Positions 1 to 3,735 of a stretch of 11,991 bases of DNA are shown in pieces. Source of the stretch: Roseburia sp. CAG:309 (GTDB lineage Bacteria; Bacillota; Clostridia; Lachnospirales; Lachnospiraceae); contig FR894052.1 of assembly GCA_000434115.1 (NCBI GenBank), positions 169 to 12,159 of the forward strand, read 5' to 3'. The translations under genes and the position numbers were made by a program. The notes below the pieces were generated by a model, which searched no databases, was not told the origin of the DNA, and saw only the letters and a list, made by a program, of their open reading frames with translations. The stretch's first letter is position 1. Every line of letters begins with the position of its first letter.

Positions 1-65
1 CGGGGGTTCCAGTAGGAATTTCCGGCACAACAAACATGATAAAAGTACAGAGAGCATAACAAAGG

Positions 66-95
66 TTGACAATGTCGAAAAATGTGTGGTATGAT
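66..95 (+). promoter_or_regulatory. Probable sigma-A promoter of pckA
   Basis: TTGACA at 66-71 is a perfect -35 and TATGAT at 90-95 a 5/6 -10, separated by 18 nt. Transcription would start near 102, leaving a leader of about 73 nt before the pckA ATG at 175. A compact dyad TGAAA-C-TTTCA (103-113) lies on the predicted start point. The -10 region also resembles, at 10 of 11 positions, the CcpN operator consensus as I remember it (TRTGHYATAYW). That overlap is weak evidence because the consensus itself looks like a -10 box. The bases 1-65 upstream contain nothing I can recognise. Confidence 0.75.
73..80 (+). promoter_or_regulatory. Spo0A-box-like site inside the pckA promoter spacer
   Basis: TGTCGAAA at 73-80 matches the 0A-box core (TGTCGAA) and sits between the -35 and -10 elements. 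Bound there, a response regulator would be expected to block polymerase, so repression is the natural inference. The 7-mer is common in coding sequence of this window (for example at about 2317, 4542, 6338 and 6681), so the match alone is weak. Its position is what makes it worth noting. Confidence 0.3.
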
Positions 96-113
96 ATATG
101 CGTGAAACTTTCA

Positions 114-143
114 GGGTCATATCCTGGACCCAATACAACCAGG
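114..143 (+). other. Alternative hairpins in the pckA leader
   Basis: GGGTC (114-118) can pair with GACCC (127-131). The overlapping CCTGG (123-127) can instead pair with CCAGG (139-143). The two stems share bases, so they exclude each other. Both are only 5 bp and neither is followed by a T-run. The ribosome binding site GAGGT (161-165) lies 18 nt downstream. This may be a small switching structure or chance. Confidence 0.3.
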
Positions 144-174
144 TTAAATATGAAAGAAAAGAGGTCAGAGTAAA

Positions 175-1779
175 ATGGCAAACATCGATTTGAGCAAGTA
201 TGGTATCACAGGTGCAACTGAGATTGTGTACAATCCTTCTTATGAAGATCTGTATAAGGAAGAGACCAATCCGGCATTGGAAGGTTATGAAAAAGGCCAG
301 GAAAGTGAACTTGGCGCAGTGAACGTTATGACAGGTATTTATACCGGACGTTCCCCTAAAGACAAGTACATTGTAATGGATGAGAATTCAAAAGACACAG
401 TATGGTGGACTTCTGATGAGTACAAAAATGATAACCATCCTGCATCACAGGAAGCTTGGAAAGCAGTGAAAGAGCTTGCAGTAAAAGAATTGTCAAATAA
501 GAGACTTTTCGTAGTAGATGCATTCTGCGGAGCAAACCATGACACACGCATGGCTGTTCGCTTTATCGTAGAAGTGGCTTGGCAGGCACATTTCATCAAA
601 AATATGTTTATCCAGCCAACAGCAGAAGAGTTGGAAAACTTTGAGCCAAACTTTATCGTATACAATGCATCCAAAGCAAAGGTTGAAAATTACAAAGAAC
701 TCGGATTGAATTCTGAGACAGCTGTAATGTTCAATATCACAAGCCGCGAGCAGGTTATCGTAAATACATGGTACGGCGGAGAAATGAAGAAAGGTATGTT
801 CTCTATGATGAACTACTATCTTCCATTGCAAGGTATCGCTTCCATGCACTGCTCCGCAAACACAGATATGGACGGAAAGAACACGGCAATCTTCTTCGGA
901 CTTTCCGGAACAGGTAAGACAACATTGTCCACAGATCCAAAACGTCTCCTTATCGGTGATGACGAGCATGGCTGGGATGACAATGGTGTATTCAACTTCG
1001 AAGGCGGCTGCTACGCAAAAGTTATCGACTTGGACAAAGAGTCTGAGCCGGACATCTACAATGCGATCCGCAGAGACGCTCTTCTTGAGAACGTAACACT
1101 TGACAAAGACGGAAAGATTGATTTTGCAGATAAGAGCGTAACAGAGAATACTCGTGTATCTTATCCAATCGATCACATTGAAAATATCGTTCGCCCAATT
1201 TCTTCTGCACCAGCAGCGAAGAACGTAATCTTCCTGTCAGCAGATGCATTCGGCGTACTTCCACCGGTATCGATCCTTACACCGGAGCAGACAAAATACT
1301 ACTTCTTGTCAGGATTTACAGCAAAACTTGCTGGTACAGAGCGTGGAATCACAGAGCCAACTCCTACATTCTCCGCTTGTTTCGGACAGGCATTCCTCGA
1401 GCTGCATCCTACAAAATATGCAGAAGAGCTCGTTAAGAAAATGGAGAAGAGCGGAGCAAAAGCTTATCTCGTAAATACAGGATGGAACGGAACAGGAAAA
1501 CGTATCTCCATCAAAGATACACGTGGTATCATCGATGCAATCCTCAGCGGAGACATCGCGAAAGCACCTACAAAGACAATTCCTCACTTCAACTTTGAAG
1601 TACCTACTGAATTGCCGGGTGTAGATCCAGCAATCCTTGATCCTCGCGATACTTACGCAGATGCTTCCGAATGGGAGACAAAAGCTTTGGATCTTGCAGA
1701 CAGATTCATCAAGAACTTCGCAAAATACGAAGGAAATGCAGAAGGTAAAGCATTGGTACCTGCAGGACCACAGAAATAA
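175..1779 (+). CDS. pckA: Phosphoenolpyruvate carboxykinase (ATP)
   Basis: Converts oxaloacetate and ATP to PEP, CO2 and ADP. In gut anaerobes it often runs in the reverse, CO2-fixing direction towards oxaloacetate and succinate. It is a soluble cytoplasmic enzyme. The 534-residue product is full length (E. coli PckA has 540). Visible motifs: substrate-binding TGRSPKDK (57-64), with R59; YGGEMKKG (200-207), with the metal/substrate lysine; H225; the P-loop GLSGTGKTTL (242-251), with K248; the kinase-2 loop LIGDDEHGW (259-267), whose aspartates bind the metal; and NTRVSYP (325-331), with the conserved arginine. All key residues are present. The start at 175 is preceded by GAGGT at 161-165 with 9 nt spacing. 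It has its own promoter and is followed by a strong terminator, so it is probably monocistronic. It is not part of the classical yabO-ftsH neighbourhood that follows. Confidence 0.97.
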   Translation: MANIDLSKYGITGATEIVYNPSYEDLYKEETNPALEGYEKGQESELGAVNVMTGIYTGRSPKDKYIVMDENSKDTVWWTSDEYKNDNHPASQEAWKAVKELAVKELSNKRLFVVDAFCGANHDTRMAVRFIVEVAWQAHFIKNMFIQPTAEELENFEPNFIVYNASKAKVENYKELGLNSETAVMFNITSREQVIVNTWYGGEMKKGMFSMMNYYLPLQGIASMHCSANTDMDGKNTAIFFGLSGTGKTTLSTDPKRLLIGDDEHGWDDNGVFNFEGGCYAKVIDLDKESEPDIYNAIRRDALLENVTLDKDGKIDFADKSVTENTRVSYPIDHIENIVRPISSAPAAKNVIFLSADAFGVLPPVSILTPEQTKYYFLSGFTAKLAGTERGITEPTPTFSACFGQAFLELHPTKYAEELVKKMEKSGAKAYLVNTGWNGTGKRISIKDTRGIIDAILSGDIAKAPTKTIPHFNFEVPTELPGVDPAILDPRDTYADASEWETKALDLADRFIKNFAKYEGNAEGKALVPAGPQK

Positions 1780-1785
1780 GTTGTA

Positions 1786-1878
1786 TAAACAACGAGACAC
1801 GCAACAATAAAAAGATCACCCACACCGTGCGTGTAAACAACGAGACACGCAACAATAAAAAGATCACCCATATCGTGC
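1786..1878 (+). repeat. 48-bp-period direct repeat (two copies) carrying the terminator left arm
   Basis: Copies at 1786-1830 and 1834-1878 (45 nt each) differ at only two positions (1823/1871 and 1825/1873). Each contains AACAACGAGACACGCA followed by the A-rich left arm of the pckA terminator. The second copy pairs with the right arm at 1888-1910. The first copy carries an identical 20-nt stretch (1803-1822) that could compete for the same right arm (1891-1910). It looks like a tandem duplication inside the 3' untranslated region. Confidence 0.9.
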
Positions 1879-1910
1879 TTGCACGAAATATGGGTGATCT
1901 TTTTATTGTT
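1851..1910. terminator. Long bidirectional rho-independent terminator after pckA
   Basis: A perfect 23-bp stem joins 1851-1873 to 1888-1910. It is topped by an inner CGTGC (1874-1878) / GCACG (1881-1885) stem with a TT loop and a 2-nt AA bulge (1886-1887). The + strand right arm ends in TTTTTATTGTT and the left arm has AAAAA, so it can act on both strands. It begins 71 nt after the pckA stop. No gene enters from the right on the - strand, so the symmetry may simply reflect its length. Confidence 0.9.
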
Positions 1911-2078
1911 ATGTGACGACTGTCACGATGATGAGCTCCGTGAGGAGCGAAGAATGCGTGTCGAGTTGTTGGGAGGAAGAAGGGAGGGATGTGACGACTG
2001 TCACGATGATGAGCTCCGTGAGGAGCGAAGAATGCGTGTCGAGTTGTTGGGAGGAAGAAGGGAGGGATGTGACGACTG
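1911..2078 (+). repeat. Exact 78-bp tandem repeat, 2 copies plus 12 nt of a third
   Basis: Copy 1 is 1911-1988 and copy 2 is 1989-2066. They are identical, and the first 12 nt recur at 2067-2078 before the sequence diverges. Each unit holds two short perfect hairpins: GTGAC-GACT-GTCAC (1913-1926; 1991-2004) and GCTCC-GTGA-GGAGC (1935-1948; 2013-2026), the latter closed by a GNRA-type loop. TGCGTGTCGAGTTGTT (1955-1970; 2033-2048) is a 14/16 inverted match to AACAACGAGACACGCA of the upstream 48-bp repeat. The unit length is a multiple of 3, so frames stay open across it, but nothing suggests translation. I do not recognise the family. Confidence 0.92.
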
Positions 2079-2096
2079 GGGCTGGCGCGGAGCCCC
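2078..2096 (+). other. GC-rich hairpin in the rqcP leader
   Basis: GGGGCT (2078-2083) pairs with AGCCCC (2091-2096) around a 7-nt loop. It is followed by a C-rich tract (CTCCCC at 2100-2105, CCCC at 2108-2111) rather than a T-run, so it is not an intrinsic terminator. CTCC (2100-2103) could pair weakly with GGAG of the rqcP ribosome binding site (2118-2121). No convincing promoter is visible between the pckA terminator and rqcP. Confidence 0.4.
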
Positions 2097-2130
2097 AAGC
2101 TCCCCAACCCCATAAAAGGAGGAAACCAAC

Positions 2131-2370
2131 ATGCGTTTAGATAAATATTTAAAAGTATCCCGTCTCATCAAGCGCCGTCCGGTGGCAAATGAAGCCTGCG
2201 ACGCAGGAAGAATACTTGTCAATGACAAAGTGGCGAAAGCTTCGTTAAATGTCAAGCCGGGAGACGTGATCGAGATTCAGTTTGGAGACAAGACGACAAA
2301 AGTAGAAGTTCTTCGTGTCGAAGAGACGTATAAGAAGGACGAAGCAAAAGAATTGTACAAGTATTTGTAA
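2131..2370 (+). CDS. rqcP: S4-domain ribosome quality-control protein RqcP (YabO)
   Basis: RqcP is a small cytoplasmic RNA-binding protein. With RqcH it works on stalled, peptidyl-tRNA-blocked 50S subunits during C-terminal poly-alanine tailing. The 79-residue product is almost entirely an S4 domain. Its N-terminus MRLDKYLKVSRLIKRR is nearly the same as B. subtilis YabO, including the basic RLIKRR segment, and residues 25-45 (AGRILVNDKVAKASLNVKPGD) form the S4 core. B. subtilis YabO has 86 residues, so length fits. The ATG at 2131 has an optimal AGGAGG (2117-2122) 8 nt upstream. It precedes yabP, yabQ and divIC as in B. subtilis, but a strong terminator separates it from yabP here. Hsp15 (HslR) is a relative sharing the S4 fold. 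The neighbourhood and N-terminus favour RqcP. Confidence 0.93.
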   Translation: MRLDKYLKVSRLIKRRPVANEACDAGRILVNDKVAKASLNVKPGDVIEIQFGDKTTKVEVLRVEETYKKDEAKELYKYL

Positions 2371-2410
2371 AAAAATGGGGATAGCAATCCCTGAATAACC
2401 ATGTACTTTT

Positions 2411-2441
2411 ATATGCCTGCCTCCGCGCAGGCATATTTTTT
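2411..2441 (+). terminator. Rho-independent terminator after rqcP
   Basis: A perfect 10-bp stem, ATATGCCTGC (2411-2420) with GCAGGCATAT (2427-2436), has a 6-nt loop and is followed by TTTTT (2437-2441). It lies 40 nt past the rqcP stop and separates rqcP from the spore genes. The small GGGAT/ATCCC hairpin at 2378-2391 just before it has no T-run. Confidence 0.92.
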
Positions 2442-2459
2442 GCTAAACCGGCATAAGTT
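2431..2459 (+). promoter_or_regulatory. Candidate sigma-E (mother-cell) promoter for yabPQ
   Basis: GCATATT at 2431-2437 fits the B. subtilis sigma-E -35 pattern (KMATATT) completely. CATAAGTT at 2452-2459 fits 5 of the 7 fixed positions of the -10 pattern (CATACAnT). The spacer is 14 nt, the usual length. Transcription would start near 2466, about 28 nt before yabP. B. subtilis yabP and yabQ are sigma-E dependent. The -35 box is built from the 3' arm of the rqcP terminator, so termination and initiation share bases. Confidence 0.6.
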
Positions 2460-2493
2460 AGGGAAGAAAGGGAGAAAGGATGGACGGGAGTAA

Positions 2494-2790
2494 ATGGAAA
2501 GTCAGGAAAAGCGCCAGGAGCCTCATTTTGATACTCACCATATCGTGCTGAAAGAGCGGAAAAGTGCTACGCTTACCGGAGTGAAAGAAGTTCTTTCGTT
2601 TGACAGTGAAGAAGTGCAGCTTGATACGATCCGCGGGCATCTTGCGATAAAGGGGAAAGATCTGCATGTGCGGCGGCTGACATTGGAACGGGGAGAGGTC
2701 GATATTGATGGTACTTTTGATGAATTAAAATATTCCGATCCTCATACGATGAACGACACCAAGAGCTTTCTGGGAAGGCTGTTTCAATAA
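2494..2790 (+). CDS. yabP: Sporulation protein YabP
   Basis: Small sporulation protein of the YabP/YqfC family, expressed in the mother cell in B. subtilis. Its biochemical role is not established. The 98-residue product has no signal peptide or membrane segment. The family core runs from about 27 to 80: LTGVKEVLSFDSEEVQLDT, then RGHLAIKGKDLHVRRL and LERGEVDIDG, a beta-rich fold. The length matches B. subtilis YabP (about 100). The start at 2494 is forced by an in-frame TAA at 2491-2493. Its ribosome binding site is poor: GGGAG (2486-2490) is only 3 nt away and AAAGGA (2475-2480) is 13 nt away, so translation may be weak. yabQ starts 3 nt after its stop, so the two are co-transcribed. Confidence 0.92.
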   Translation: MESQEKRQEPHFDTHHIVLKERKSATLTGVKEVLSFDSEEVQLDTIRGHLAIKGKDLHVRRLTLERGEVDIDGTFDELKYSDPHTMNDTKSFLGRLFQ

Positions 2791-2793
2791 CCG

Positions 2794-3159
2794 ATGGAAC
2801 TGATCCGGGGACAGATGGTATTTCTGGCAGGCTCGGTGGTGAGCGGGTTTGCTGTCATGGGATGTTATGAGATCGTGCGTGTGCTGCGTGGTTTGTTTCA
2901 TTTAAAAACCATAGGAAAATTTATTCTGGATACGATCTATTTTTTGGTGGCAGCAGTGCTGGTATTCCAGATGGTATTTTTGTGCAATTATGGGACGCTG
3001 CGGATTTTTTTTGGCATCGCTTTTGTACTGGGAGCGGCGGCCTGTCATGTCGTGCTGGGGAGAAGTGTGTCGACTGGTATTCTTCGGGTGATTTGGGGAA
3101 TACGCCGAAAAATAATACAACCATGCGTTCGAAAATGTAAAAGATTACTAAAAAAATGA
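2794..3159 (+). CDS. yabQ: Sporulation membrane protein YabQ
   Basis: YabQ is an integral membrane sporulation protein. In B. subtilis it lies in the membranes around the forespore and is needed for cortex formation. The 121-residue product has three clear hydrophobic segments, at about 8-28, 43-63 and 69-88. They are followed by a strongly basic tail (104-121: RRKIIQ to KCKRLLKK) that probably faces the cytoplasm. No enzymatic motif is visible. The family is poorly conserved in sequence, so the call rests on topology, size and its place right after yabP. It starts 3 nt after the yabP stop with no good ribosome binding site of its own, implying translational coupling. A short gap with a new sigma-A promoter follows, so it is probably the last gene of the yabPQ unit. 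Confidence 0.85.
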   Translation: MELIRGQMVFLAGSVVSGFAVMGCYEIVRVLRGLFHLKTIGKFILDTIYFLVAAVLVFQMVFLCNYGTLRIFFGIAFVLGAAACHVVLGRSVSTGILRVIWGIRRKIIQPCVRKCKRLLKK

Positions 3160-3178
3160 AAAAGACCAAAAAAAAACC

Positions 3179-3207
3179 TTGATATTTGTGGGAAAAGGCT
3201 ATATAAT
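3179..3207 (+). promoter_or_regulatory. Sigma-A promoter of divIC
   Basis: TTGATA (3179-3184), a 17-nt spacer and TATAAT (3202-3207) make a near-consensus vegetative promoter just 19 nt after the yabQ stop. Transcription would start near 3214, giving a leader of about 118 nt before divIC. This uncouples the division gene from the sporulation genes upstream. Confidence 0.85.
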
Positions 3208-3332
3208 AAAAACACATTAGTCTACAGGGTTAGAAAAATAGTACAGTTGTAGAACAAATGAACGGATTGAGAAAAGAAAAGTAAGAAAAGTTATTAAAAT
3301 GTGGGCGTATTCGCTCCAGAATGGAGAAATGA

Positions 3333-3623
3333 ATGAAAAAAAGGAAAAAGAAGCCAAACCGTACCGGGTTGTACTTGGTCATGACGGTTGTTCTTTTGTT
3401 CTGTGCAACGCTGGGAATCCACAGCATTTCTCTTCGCGCTACCTGTAGTTCCCTCCAAGAGCAGAAAACGGAGTTGGAAGCGAAGAAAAGTGATCTGGAA
3501 AAAGAAGCAAAAAGCATCGAAGAACAGAAGAAGTACATGCAGACAAATGAATACATTGAAGAAATGGCCAGAGAAAAGTTTGGTCTGGTCTATGATGATG
3601 AAATCGTATTCAAAGCAAAGTAG
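3333..3623 (+). CDS. divIC: Cell division protein DivIC / septum formation initiator (FtsB-like)
   Basis: Bitopic membrane protein that joins FtsL and DivIB (FtsQ) in the divisome and helps activate septal wall synthesis. The 96-residue product has a basic cytoplasmic N-terminus (2-10, KKRKKKPNR) and one membrane segment (about 11-29). A heptad-rich coiled coil follows (about 38-70), then the conserved C-terminal piece EYIEEMAREKFGLVYDDEIVF (73-93) typical of FtsB/DivIC. Size and order match the family. The ATG at 3333 has GGAG at 3323-3326, 6 nt upstream. It is transcribed from its own vegetative promoter and ends in a terminator directly after the stop. FtsL is the other possible small divisome protein, but the position between yabQ and spoIIE supports DivIC. 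Confidence 0.92.
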   Translation: MKKRKKKPNRTGLYLVMTVVLLFCATLGIHSISLRATCSSLQEQKTELEAKKSDLEKEAKSIEEQKKYMQTNEYIEEMAREKFGLVYDDEIVFKAK

Positions 3624-3662
3624 AATCGTGTCGAAAAGTTTTTTTGACACGGTTCTTTTTTT
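3624..3662 (+). terminator. Rho-independent terminator of divIC
   Basis: The hairpin begins at the base after the divIC stop. AATCGTGTC (3624-3632) pairs with GACACGGTT (3646-3654), including one G-U. The stem continues through a G-U and four A-T pairs (3633-3637 with 3641-3645), giving about 14 bp with a 3-nt loop. A T7 run follows at 3656-3662. The last two T bases are also the first two bases of the spoIIE -35 box. Confidence 0.88.
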
Positions 3663-3666
3663 GACA
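3629..3666 (+). promoter_or_regulatory. Cluster of Spo0A-box-like sites upstream of spoIIE
   Basis: TGTCGAAA at 3629-3636 matches the 0A-box core exactly. TTTGACA at 3643-3649 and at 3660-3666 are inverted copies of TGTCAAA, one mismatch from the core. The first two are the arms of the divIC terminator. The third overlaps the spoIIE -35 box, where Spo0A contacts sigma-A in B. subtilis. An additional TGTCGAAA lies at 3749-3756, inside the start of spoIIE. That this is the Spo0A regulatory region is inference from position and gene identity. Confidence 0.5.
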
Positions 3667-3693
3667 ACATTCGAGCCGCTTATTCGTTATACT
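3661..3693 (+). promoter_or_regulatory. spoIIE promoter with 21-nt spacer
   Basis: A perfect -35 TTGACA (3661-3666) and a 5/6 -10 TATACT (3688-3693) are separated by 21 nt, too long for an ordinary sigma-A promoter (about 17). The B. subtilis spoIIE promoter is known for this 21-bp spacing and needs Spo0A~P for activity. The predicted start is near 3700. The -10 lies in nested dyads: CGTTA/TAACG (3685-3689/3694-3698) and ATTCGT/ACGAAT (3682-3687/3701-3706). Confidence 0.75.
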
Positions 3694-3735
3694 TAACGTT
3701 ACGAATGAAAGCAAAGGAAAGGAGCGAGCGGTGAG

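Noticed and set aside
493..1176. A long open frame (227 codons) on the - strand inside pckA, plus several shorter ones.
   Set aside because: It is fully antisense to a well-supported enzyme gene, has no ribosome binding site, and its translation is Cys/His/Phe-rich without family features.
1786..2078. CRISPR array.
   Set aside because: There are only two copies of each unit, they are directly adjacent or nearly so, there are no variable spacers of regular length, and there are no cas genes nearby.
1879..2115. An open frame that translates the 78-bp repeat into a 26-residue charged peptide repeat.
   Set aside because: It starts inside the terminator hairpin, has no ribosome binding site, and stays open only because the unit length is a multiple of three.
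2480..2530. Alternative start ATG at 2480 for yabP, with a better ribosome binding site.
   Set aside because: It is in a different frame from yabP and gives no family similarity; the yabP frame is closed by TAA at 2491-2493.
3258..3284. Tiny leader peptide (8 codons, MNGLRKEK) upstream of divIC.
   Set aside because: There is no ribosome binding site and no regulatory codon pattern; a frame this short is expected by chance.
3299..3448. Overlapping frame starting at ATG 3299 across the divIC start.
   Set aside because: It is out of frame with divIC, has no recognisable features, and competes with a frame that has a clear ribosome binding site and family motifs.
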